Assembly (NCBI GenBank): GCA_002338715.1
Contig: DDIR01000076.1
Coordinates: forward strand, 785-54,260
Source of the DNA: Phycisphaerales bacterium UBA1845
GTDB lineage: Bacteria; Planctomycetota; Phycisphaerae; UBA1845
Length of the DNA: 53,476 nt
Direction of reading: 5' to 3'
In this document: piece after piece, positions 18,966 to 26,568 of the stretch
Layout of the letters: each line of letters starts with the position of its first letter
How positions within the stretch are numbered: position 1 is the stretch's first letter
Program-made: the position numbers and the translations under genes
Notes under the pieces: model-generated
What the model was told of the DNA's origin: nothing
The model's input: the letters and a program-made list of their open reading frames with translations, nothing else
The model's database searches: none

Positions 18966-19718
18966 CTAATCGTCGTTCATCTGGGCGAAGATGTCGTCGG
19001 GAATATCCACGTTGGATGAAACGCTCTGCGTATCATCGTGATCTTCCAACGCATCCATCAGCTTGACGATTTTCCGCGCCGCATCAAGGTCAACAGCGAC
19101 AGTCGTGTCAGCCACCATGGAAATCTCAGCCGATTCGATGGGAATGTTGGCGGCTTCGATCGCGCCTTTCACGGCGAGATATTCATCCGGTGAGCAACTG
19201 ATCTCATGGCAGATCGGCCCCGAATCGATGTCTTCGGCGCCGGCTTCCAGCGCCAACTCCATGATCTTGTCTTCCGCCACTGCGTCGGCTGCGACAACAA
19301 TCACGCCGCGCTGCTTGAACATCCAGGCGACGCTGCCAACCGCGCCGAGGTTACCGCCGGAGCGTTCGAAGATCTTCTTGATTTCCGGCGCGGTGCGGGC
19401 GCGATTGTCGGTCAGTGACGTACACATGACAGCTACCCCACCGGGCGCATAGCCTTCGTAAACGCACTCTTCATAGCTCACGCCTTCAAGTCCGCCCGTG
19501 CCTTTTTTGATCGCGCGTTCGATGGTGTCGCGCGGCATGTTCGCGGACTTGGCTTTGTCGATCGCCAACCGCAATCTCGGATTCGCTTCCGGATCGCCAC
19601 CGCCCATCTTTGCAGCCACCGTGATATCGCGCGAGACCTTGCTCCAGGCCTTGCTGCGCTTGGCGTCGGTCGCGGCTTTCTTATGCTTGATCGTGGACCA
19701 CTTTGAGTGACCTGACAT
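18966..19718 (-). CDS. yebC: YebC/TACO1-family protein
   Basis: Member of the YebC/PmpR family, associated with relief of ribosome stalling on proline-rich stretches and, in some bacteria, with transcriptional control. The N-terminal signature MSGHSKWSTIKHKKAATDAK is complete, followed by FTVAAK-like ITVAAKMGGGDP and IERAIKKGTGG; length 250 aa is normal. AGGGA about 10 nt upstream supports the ATG. The C-terminus extends about 12 residues past the usual end with SVSSNVDIPDDIFAQMNDD. The gene follows the TPR protein by 151 nt on the same strand. Confidence 0.95.
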   Translation of the reverse strand: MSGHSKWSTIKHKKAATDAKRSKAWSKVSRDITVAAKMGGGDPEANPRLRLAIDKAKSANMPRDTIERAIKKGTGGLEGVSYEECVYEGYAPGGVAVMCTSLTDNRARTAPEIKKIFERSGGNLGAVGSVAWMFKQRGVIVVAADAVAEDKIMELALEAGAEDIDSGPICHEISCSPDEYLAVKGAIEAANIPIESAEISMVADTTVAVDLDAARKIVKLMDALEDHDDTQSVSSNVDIPDDIFAQMNDD

Positions 19719-19869
19719 CGACTGAATTCCCTTTTTCTAGATGCAACCTGTTGGTCGGGATCGATCCACCCGTGATCGATACCACGACGATTTTTTCGCT
19801 GGCTCCGTTTGCCTTGGCTGTGCCCTTATCGGGCGCCTTAACGGGGTGCCTTTCTGGGCGGACGGTAGT

Positions 19870-22800
19870 TTACTCGGAATTGGTCGTTTCGACGACTGCG
19901 CCAACCACATCAGCCAACTTCGGTACTTGGCCATTCTCCGCGGCGTTGAGCTTGGCCTCAAGGGTGGCGGCTGACCTGAGATCTGCACTGCCAGCAGGGG
20001 GGAGCCTAAGCCGCTTGCGGGCGAGTTCAAGTCCGTCTTTCCAGGACTGGACTGCCTCCTCTTTTTCGCCGAGTCGCCACAGGGTATCGCCCAGGTGGTC
20101 GCAGATCACCGGGTCGTCACCATTCATCCCGCGACGCCCCCAGACCAGCCAATGCTTGGCATCAGCAAACTGCCCTTTTTTGTAAAGGACCCAACCCAGG
20201 CTGTCCAGATACGCGCTGTTTCGCGGCGACTCCCCGACGGCAACGCGGATCATCTTCTCAGCCCGATCCAGGTCGACGCCCGAGTCGGCCAGCGTATAAC
20301 CAAGATCATTGTGCAATCCGACATCGGTTGGCGCCAACTTGAAGTACGTTTCAAGCGCCTGTCGGGCACCGTCGAGATCGCCGGCTTCTTGGTGGGCAAC
20401 CGAAAGGAGACTCAAACAGAACGTCTCAGCTTCTCGGAACCCTCCGTCGCGTGCCTGCTCGATCCATTCATTAAGCCGCTGAACGGCTTCGTCTGCCCGG
20501 CCGCCGTTCACGAGCACCATGGTCATCGCCCGTCGCAAATCGGCGTGTACAATTGGATCCTTTTCGGCTTCCTTGGCGGTCTCAGCCATCATGCCTTCGA
20601 TGACGTCGATGGCATCGTCGATTTGCCCGTTGGCTTGGTAGGTCAAGATCAATTCGTTGAGGAATAAATCCTTGTACATGAAATCAACCGCGCAATTCTT
20701 GGCCAGCGTGATCGATTCTTCATATTGATGCGTGACCCTGAGGAATCCGGATAAACAGTTGTAGAGTTGGTCGCTTTGTGGATCGGCAGCAATGGCTTCG
20801 AGTAGTAATTCGAGCACTTCGCTGCGCTGTTCGGGAAGCAGGCCAGCCCAGATGTCGTCCAGGTCGCCGCGCGCGTAACCGCCCGGAATATCCTTGCCCC
20901 ATCGGCGAATCAATTCCATCGCCCGTTCATGTTCGCCGAGATCCTGCAGTGAATTGATCACGTAGTAGAGAATACCCGGATTGTCGCTCTCCTTGTGCCA
21001 CCACATCTCCATCTCTTTCATCGCTTCCGTATTTCGATTGAGCGCGCGATATGCGGAGATGATTTCCAGGCGGGCCTGATTGAGGAAACCCGGATTGACG
21101 TCCGGCTCGGCCATCAATTGCCGGGCATATCCGATTGCCTCCTCAAAATGCTGAACCGTAAGAAGCAAATCAAGCAGATTGCGCTTCCACGCTCGGCGGC
21201 GCGGATGGCGCCTCAGAAGTTCCTTTTGTAGTGCAAGGGCTTCTACGAATTCGAGATTCCTTTGGCGACACTCCATGAGCATGCTCGACGCTTCATCATG
21301 ATTGGGGGCCAGCGCCAACGCGGCTTCGATCGACTTGATCGCCTCTTCCCAATTCGACTGCTGCATGTATGTCATGGCGATGAGTTGCAGCGTATCGACG
21401 TCGGCTTTGGATGCAGCGATCGCATCTTCGAGCGTCTTGCGGAATCGACTGTAATCGGGCGACGTGGCATCGAACTCCAGTGCCGCGATACACTGCGCCA
21501 CCACCGTCGGCGATGCACGGTGAATCCGCATCTTTTGAATCTGTTCAGCCGCCGCGCGTCGATCACCGGATTCGAGATAGCTCAGACACAGTTGGCTCCG
21601 TGCTTTCTCGTTGAATGCGTCGATTCGAAGTACTTTTTCCAATTGTCGCCGCGCTGCGGTGGGATTGCGCTGCGTTGAATACAATTCAGCCAGCGCCAGC
21701 ATCGCTTCGATGTTGCCACGGTGAAGTCGGACGGCTGACTCGTAGTGCTCGATCGCACGCTGCGGATCATCCAGCCCTTGATAGGCTTTCGCGGCAATCA
21801 CTTCCAATCGGGTATCGGGGTCCAATCGAAATTGGTCGGGTGTTGCAATCTTGATCGCCTCGTCCCATTCCCAGCGATCAAGCTGAATCTGCGCAAGCGC
21901 CACGCGCGCGGCGACGAATGCAGGTCGATCTTCAAGCGAATGCTTCAACCAGACGCCCCCGGCATCTTCCCGATCAAACGCGAGCGCAATACGTCCCAAC
22001 ACAAACGCCGTGGCGAAGTCGCTCTTTTTCACCGTATCCTCGGAGTCGGCCCCCGCCAGCGCCGCCAGTCCGGACGCCTTGTTGGCAATCGCGTGCTTTT
22101 CAATCCATCCGACGACATCGGTTGCAACTTCCGGATGCTGACGGATCGCGCTGGCCATCGCATCGACAGCCGCATCCCAGGCCTGCGCCGCGAGGAACAC
22201 GTCGACCGCGGCTTGCGTCGTTTCCAGCGAAGCAGGCGACTTGGCCAACTGCTCGGTCATCAGGCGAACGCCCTCTTCGCGACGATCCGATTCAATCAGC
22301 GCACCGGCATAAGCGGCGACGACCTTGGGGCTGGTGTCACCGCTCTTGATCGCCGATTCAAACTCTTCAACGATCGCGTCGGGTCGATTCTGATGCTTGT
22401 AAATCGCCATCAACACGTCGATGGCGGCTGGCTCCGTCGCCAACGCCTGGCGCGCCTCTCTGATCGCGCCGTCTGTGTCGCCTGCGCGGGCGAGCAGCTT
22501 GGCGTACTCAATCGTTTGGCTGGAATCGAGGTCAAGATCATTGCGAACAGGTTTGAGGTATTCGACAGCCTGAGCGTATTCACCCAGCTTCGCGTAAGCC
22601 CATCCGAGTTGCTCGAAGTCGCTTTTCTGCTGATGCATGAGCTGCTCGTACAGGTTTTTGTGCACTTCGAGTTTCGGACTGTAGACGCCTGATCGGCGCA
22701 TCTTGTCTTCGTACATATCGACAGCCGCTTGGATGTACCCGTCAGCCAGCAGCGTCGCGGCTAGCTCTGACTCAGCCGCATAGTGGAACATGTCAGTTTC

Positions 22801-23337
22801 GTCATTGCGGGAGCTTGCGAGGGCTTTGCGGTATTCAAGGATAGCCGTTTCGTTTTCGAATCGACTCGCGGCCAACCTGCCAAGGATGTAGTGACACACA
22901 ATGTCATCTTCACCCATTTTGAGCGATTCTTCGGCATAACTGCGCGCCCGTTTGTAATCGCCCGATTGCCACGCGGTCAGCGCCAGCGCCCGGATGATTC
23001 TGCGATCGCCCTTGGCGATGCGCTGCGCTTTTTCCAATTCGATCAGCGCCTCGGTGTAGCGGTTCTTGCTGCGCAGTTCCGTCGCCCGGTCCATCGCGCG
23101 AGCGGCGCGCTCCGGCAGCGGATCTTGTGCAACTTCCGCAGGTGCGATTTCGACGGGAGGCGTGAGTGCATCGAAAGACACAAGGGCCTTTTGAGGATCG
23201 AGCGCGGGAGGCGGATCGCCAAAGATATCGCCGGAAGGACTTGGCTCGTCGGCGCGAGAGGCGGTTACGAATTGAAAACAACCGACCATCGCCAAGATCG
23301 CGATCTGAAGCCTGCGACTTCGACCATCACTGAACAT
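19870..23337 (-). CDS. large exported TPR-repeat protein
   Basis: Protein of 1155 aa from the ATG at 23337, built almost entirely of tetratricopeptide repeats (helix pairs with A-x2-Y/L and P-x-L-A patterns; clear examples are ALTAWQSGDYKRARSYAEES, IEHYESAVRLHRGNIEAMLA, and DLGYTLADSGVDLDRAEKMI near the end). A signal peptide (RRLQIAILAMVGCFQFVTASRA-DE) directs it out of the cytoplasm; the Cys in it is not in a good lipobox. AAGGAGTG 8 nt before the ATG decides the start; an ATG at 23409 adds 24 residues and has none. Probably a periplasmic or outer-membrane scaffold. The last repeats (DSLGWVLYKKGQFADAKHWL) match those of planctomycete TPR proteins of unknown role. Confidence 0.85.
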   Translation of the reverse strand: MFSDGRSRRLQIAILAMVGCFQFVTASRADEPSPSGDIFGDPPPALDPQKALVSFDALTPPVEIAPAEVAQDPLPERAARAMDRATELRSKNRYTEALIELEKAQRIAKGDRRIIRALALTAWQSGDYKRARSYAEESLKMGEDDIVCHYILGRLAASRFENETAILEYRKALASSRNDETDMFHYAAESELAATLLADGYIQAAVDMYEDKMRRSGVYSPKLEVHKNLYEQLMHQQKSDFEQLGWAYAKLGEYAQAVEYLKPVRNDLDLDSSQTIEYAKLLARAGDTDGAIREARQALATEPAAIDVLMAIYKHQNRPDAIVEEFESAIKSGDTSPKVVAAYAGALIESDRREEGVRLMTEQLAKSPASLETTQAAVDVFLAAQAWDAAVDAMASAIRQHPEVATDVVGWIEKHAIANKASGLAALAGADSEDTVKKSDFATAFVLGRIALAFDREDAGGVWLKHSLEDRPAFVAARVALAQIQLDRWEWDEAIKIATPDQFRLDPDTRLEVIAAKAYQGLDDPQRAIEHYESAVRLHRGNIEAMLALAELYSTQRNPTAARRQLEKVLRIDAFNEKARSQLCLSYLESGDRRAAAEQIQKMRIHRASPTVVAQCIAALEFDATSPDYSRFRKTLEDAIAASKADVDTLQLIAMTYMQQSNWEEAIKSIEAALALAPNHDEASSMLMECRQRNLEFVEALALQKELLRRHPRRRAWKRNLLDLLLTVQHFEEAIGYARQLMAEPDVNPGFLNQARLEIISAYRALNRNTEAMKEMEMWWHKESDNPGILYYVINSLQDLGEHERAMELIRRWGKDIPGGYARGDLDDIWAGLLPEQRSEVLELLLEAIAADPQSDQLYNCLSGFLRVTHQYEESITLAKNCAVDFMYKDLFLNELILTYQANGQIDDAIDVIEGMMAETAKEAEKDPIVHADLRRAMTMVLVNGGRADEAVQRLNEWIEQARDGGFREAETFCLSLLSVAHQEAGDLDGARQALETYFKLAPTDVGLHNDLGYTLADSGVDLDRAEKMIRVAVGESPRNSAYLDSLGWVLYKKGQFADAKHWLVWGRRGMNGDDPVICDHLGDTLWRLGEKEEAVQSWKDGLELARKRLRLPPAGSADLRSAATLEAKLNAAENGQVPKLADVVGAVVETTNSE

Positions 23338-23572
23338 ACCGTCACTCCTTCCAACGTCAGATGCAGCACGGTTCGCCCACCCGACGGGCCAACCCATCGT
23401 GGCCAACACAACTCAGACGACCGAATGTGCCCCCATCAAACCACATACCGGACAAGGCATGCGACCAACAGGTAGTGCATTTACCGCACCGTGAACCCAT
23501 CAGGATTTAAGGTCGCCGGCCCGTAGAGACCAGCCCGGGAGAATTTGCTGAATCGACTGGGTTGGAGGCTAC

Positions 23573-24352
23573 TTATTTGGAGGGCGACTTTTTGTTCTTC
23601 GTCTTGGTTTTGGCGCTGGTTTTCTTCTTGGTCGTACTCTTTTTCTTCGTCGTTTTGGTGGCGCCTGCTTTGCTGGAATTGGTCTTTTTCTTGGACGTTT
23701 TGGCAGATTTCGCCGGTTTGGCCGACTTGGCTTTGCCGTTGAACGAAAACGCCTTCGACGCGACGATCGCGTCCAGGTCCATGCAGAATTCCTTGGCCTC
23801 AGCAGAACTTACGTGACGCTCGAGAAACGATTGCACCTCGGCGCCGGTGGCGTTCTCATCGACGAGATCGTTTTCCTTGAGGAATTCCAGCGCCACATCG
23901 TTGACCGGTATGGCATGACCACCCAGGCTCCACAACATCACCGACGCCATCGCGTAAGGCGTCATCCCATCCAACTCTGACAGATACGTCTTCACCTCAC
24001 GCACACCCTTGGCCGCAAGATGGTCGAGCGAAATCGTGTACTCCAACTGGTACACCGAGTTGAGCACCGTCAGCAAGGTTTTGGCCCGCTGTACGCTGCG
24101 CGGAATGTGCTTGCTGATGGAAGACGACACCTCTGCCGGCGTTGAAACGCGCAACTCGTTGTAGTCCACCATGTCGTCGAGAATCTGCGACAGCGCTTTT
24201 TCCGCGCGATCGAGCGACGTCTCCTGACTAAGCACGCCAAGAATCAACTGCTCGACGGGCGGTCTGACTTCGGGCGGTTCACTGCTGCGCGAGCCGCGAA
24301 ACTTGTTGTACGCCTGTTTGATCTTCTTCGCATAGAGAGTCCCATTCTTCAT
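23573..24352 (-). CDS. HhH-GPD-like (endonuclease III-like) protein with Lys-rich histone-H1-like tail
   Basis: 259 aa. Residues about 30-175 resemble the helix-hairpin-helix-GPD DNA glycosylase fold: PPVEQLILGVLSQETSLDRAE parallels the early helices of endonuclease III, and LDGMTPYAMASVMLWSLGG followed by IPVNDVALEFL parallels the hairpin and catalytic strand. The hairpin has Tyr where bifunctional enzymes have the catalytic Lys; the motif Asp is shifted (VND rather than VDT); the four-Cys FeS loop is missing. Activity is therefore uncertain and it may only bind DNA. The last 55 residues are almost all Lys, Ala, Ser and Thr (repeated AKSAK, TKKKS, TSAKTK), like histone H1 tails. The ATG overlaps the rbfA stop (ATGA), so it is translated with rbfA, in the place where truB often sits. 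Confidence 0.7.
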   Translation of the reverse strand: MKNGTLYAKKIKQAYNKFRGSRSSEPPEVRPPVEQLILGVLSQETSLDRAEKALSQILDDMVDYNELRVSTPAEVSSSISKHIPRSVQRAKTLLTVLNSVYQLEYTISLDHLAAKGVREVKTYLSELDGMTPYAMASVMLWSLGGHAIPVNDVALEFLKENDLVDENATGAEVQSFLERHVSSAEAKEFCMDLDAIVASKAFSFNGKAKSAKPAKSAKTSKKKTNSSKAGATKTTKKKSTTKKKTSAKTKTKNKKSPSK

Positions 24353-24852
24353 GGTTGGACTCCGTTACTAGGGTTTGCTTCAATCGACTTTGCGTCGTCA
24401 TCAACATCTGCGACCGCTTCCGGCAGATCGCCATCCAGCTGATCGTCAGCCAGTTGATCGTCATCTTGTTGATCGTCATCTTGGGAATCATCGGGTGGTG
24501 GTCCCATCTCAGCCGCGTTGTGGTTGATGATTTCCATGATCTCTGCCGCTTTCTTGATCGAATGATCGCTGATAAACGTCAGATGCGGACAGATCCGGGC
24601 GGTCACGCCTTTGGCCACCGCGCGCTGGATGAGCCCCTGGGCGCTTTTGAGCCCCCGCATGGTGCTGCGTTGATCTTCTTCGGTGCCCATCACGCTGACG
24701 AAAATCTTCGCCATCTGCATGTCCTGCGTGACTTCGACGCGGGTGATGCTGACGAACTTACCGATGCGCGGATCGTGAACCTTGTTCGCGATCATGTCGC
24801 TGGCGATGGTTCGGACGAGGCTGGCCATCTTGTCTGTACGAAATGATTTCAT
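24349..24852 (-). CDS. rbfA: ribosome-binding factor A with acidic tail
   Basis: 30S maturation factor RbfA (KH-like fold). The first 115 residues match the family: FRTDKMASLVRTIASDMIAN, DPRIGKFVSITRVEVTQDMQMAKIFVSV, GLKSAQGLIQRAVAKGVTAR and PHLTFISDHSIKKAAEI. After the normal end comes an unusual 50-residue tail rich in Asp and Gln (DDSQDDDQQDDDQ, then DVDDDAK), coded in part by a 15-bp tandem repeat at 24441-24485. It belongs to the nusA-infB-rbfA block, 78 nt after the DUF503 gene, and its stop overlaps the next start (ATGA). Confidence 0.92.
   Translation of the reverse strand: MKSFRTDKMASLVRTIASDMIANKVHDPRIGKFVSITRVEVTQDMQMAKIFVSVMGTEEDQRSTMRGLKSAQGLIQRAVAKGVTARICPHLTFISDHSIKKAAEIMEIINHNAAEMGPPPDDSQDDDQQDDDQLADDQLDGDLPEAVADVDDDAKSIEANPSNGVQP
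24441..24485 (-). repeat. 15-bp tandem repeat inside rbfA
   Basis: Three units on the plus strand: GATCGTCAGCCAGTT, GATCGTCATCTTGTT and GATCGTCATCTTGGG. The period is a multiple of three, so changes in number would lengthen or shorten the acidic Asp/Gln tail of RbfA without a frameshift. Confidence 0.8.
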
Positions 24853-24930
24853 GGATGCAGGGTCAACTATTCTTCACGGTCGATCACGCGACTCGGCTGG
24901 GATGTGCTGCCCGAAATCGGATCAGACCCG

Positions 24931-25212
24931 CTAAAGAATTTCCTTTTCAAACGACAGTAATGACGCAACCGAATCCCGCTCGACCATCCCGACAATTTGG
25001 TCGAAACACCCATGAACCAGCTTGGCATCGTTTGACACCATCGCCACAGCCAAACCGGCCCGCTGGCGAAGTTCCTGATGTTCCACTTCCGAGACCGACA
25101 CGTTAAACCGGTTGCGAATGCGCTCCTTCAGACTCTTTACGACGCGCCGCTTATCCTTCAGCGACTGCGCTTCATAGATGACCAACTCCAACGTTAAAAC
25201 ACCCAGCACCAT
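24931..25212 (-). CDS. ylxP: DUF503 (YlxP-like) protein
   Basis: Small protein (93 aa) of the DUF503 family, found beside rbfA in many bacteria (ylxP of Firmicutes) and proposed to have a ribosome-assembly role; the function is not established. The N-terminal strand VLGVLTLELVIYEAQSLKDKRR, then VVKSLKERIRNRFNVSVSEV, is the family signature, followed by a beta-alpha-beta half ending SLLSFEKEIL. It lies 62 nt after the unknown membrane protein gene and 78 nt before rbfA. Confidence 0.9.
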   Translation of the reverse strand: MVLGVLTLELVIYEAQSLKDKRRVVKSLKERIRNRFNVSVSEVEHQELRQRAGLAVAMVSNDAKLVHGCFDQIVGMVERDSVASLLSFEKEIL

Positions 25213-25274
25213 GTTCAGTTGGATTCAAACAGCAGAACTGCGCACCGAGTCGGCCGCAGGGATCGACTTTGACA

Positions 25275-26390
25275 TCATGGATTGATCCTTCGCGAAATCA
25301 CGGCGCCCGTCGCGGGATCAATGCTGAACAGCCGATACGTTCCGTCGGCGTTCTTGTAGCTGAATACGCCCACCCGTTTCAAAGCGGTTTCGACATAAGT
25401 CATGTCCGTGCGACTGACCTGATAGAATCCAAGTTCGCTCTGAACCTCGGCATCCTTATATCCAAACGTCTCCTGGCGCGGCAATGCGTCAACGATTTCC
25501 TTGGGGCCCAGCGACCTTGGCAAGAACAATGCCGTCGTCGATTCCCAGGTCTGACTGTCGACTTCGCACTCAAAGACCCGTACCAGGTGCAACGCCCCGC
25601 GCAACTTTTCAACGCGCGTCGCGACACTGCCGTCTGGCACAAAATACTCCATTACGTCCCGATCCCTGCCTGGGTCGTTGTCTTCAATCTTGCGGCGCAG
25701 GTCTTCGTAGCCTTCAAGATTCATCAACTTTGAATCGTTGATCCGAATCGCCACCGCGATCGTGTGCTGCCCCGGATTCAACCGAAGCGACCGATTCGTG
25801 CGCATGTTCTTGTTCGCCATCGGATCATCGAGAATCGAACCGGTCACCGATGTTTTCGGCAGGTGATAGATCCCGGCTCCCGACGGCACACTGCTGACAT
25901 AAACGCCTTCCTGCTGCGAATTAAGCGACTCGGTCAACAACCCCTTCCGTGATTGCGGCGCGGGTTGGTGGTTATTATCCGACTCAGTATGTTCCGCCTG
26001 CTCGATTGGCGTCTCGCCGGAGTCGCCCCCCGTCAGGGTTTCATACAATCCAGGAACGTACTTCACGCCGACGAATATGAGGATGATGATGACCGCGACG
26101 TAGGTCATCTTCATCGCAATGTCGAACGGATCGAACGCTTGGGCAGGTTTGCCGGCTGCGATGCGCTTTTCCTGACGCGCCTTGGCTTTGTGAAACTTCT
26201 GACCCACGCGGGTCGCCTGCGCATCGTACGATCCCGTTTGCTCGACCTGGTCAAACAGAACGTCGAGATCGTCCTGCGCCTGTCGCGTGACCAACGCTTC
26301 CTTGCCACAATACGAGCACCGGACAATTCTCCCGGAATCTTCATCCCGAGCCCGAATGGTGTGGCCACATTCGCCCTTGAATTCGATCAT
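25275..26390 (-). CDS. membrane protein with N-terminal zinc-ribbon-like segment, unknown function
   Basis: 371 aa. The first 35 residues form a small metal-binding motif (C8-G-H10 and C25-S-Y-C28, with GRIVRCSYCGKEALV), as in planctomycete proteins that start with such a ribbon. A basic, helical stretch follows, then a single membrane segment at about residues 93-112 (MTYVAVIIILIFVGVKYV), so the ribbon is cytoplasmic and about 255 residues are outside. The outer part has GVYVSSVPSGAGIYHLPKT and DGTYRLFSIDPATGAVISRR, probably beta-rich. No named family recognised. It is an extra gene inside the infB-ylxP-rbfA order. A 178-nt gap separates it from infB and contains an 18-bp-period repeat. Confidence 0.75.
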   Translation of the reverse strand: MIEFKGECGHTIRARDEDSGRIVRCSYCGKEALVTRQAQDDLDVLFDQVEQTGSYDAQATRVGQKFHKAKARQEKRIAAGKPAQAFDPFDIAMKMTYVAVIIILIFVGVKYVPGLYETLTGGDSGETPIEQAEHTESDNNHQPAPQSRKGLLTESLNSQQEGVYVSSVPSGAGIYHLPKTSVTGSILDDPMANKNMRTNRSLRLNPGQHTIAVAIRINDSKLMNLEGYEDLRRKIEDNDPGRDRDVMEYFVPDGSVATRVEKLRGALHLVRVFECEVDSQTWESTTALFLPRSLGPKEIVDALPRQETFGYKDAEVQSELGFYQVSRTDMTYVETALKRVGVFSYKNADGTYRLFSIDPATGAVISRRINP

Positions 26391-26429
26391 GCGATCATCA
26401 TAGCCCGAATAAAACTCTGTACACTAGTT

Positions 26430-26462
26430 CTCCGGCATACCAAACCACTCCGGCATACCAAA
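26430..26462 (-). repeat. 18-bp-period direct repeat upstream of the 25275-26390 gene
   Basis: Two exact 15-bp copies (minus strand TTTGGTATGCCGGAG) at 26430-26444 and 26448-26462, period 18, about 40-70 nt before the ATG at 26390. It may be a regulator site or a member of the short tandem repeats seen upstream of several genes here. Confidence 0.6.
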
Positions 26463-26568
26463 TGACAAACCGCTTACTGACGCGATATGGCACATCTCAG
26501 GTCTTTATACCACCGATCCACCGGATATGTTCCAGCTTCCTGGTATTTATTCGAAGCACGACAATTTG

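Noticed and set aside
21745..22692. Plus-strand frame of about 315 codons opposite the TPR gene
   Set aside because: Arg/His/Phe-rich, no domain, fully inside a well-supported gene.
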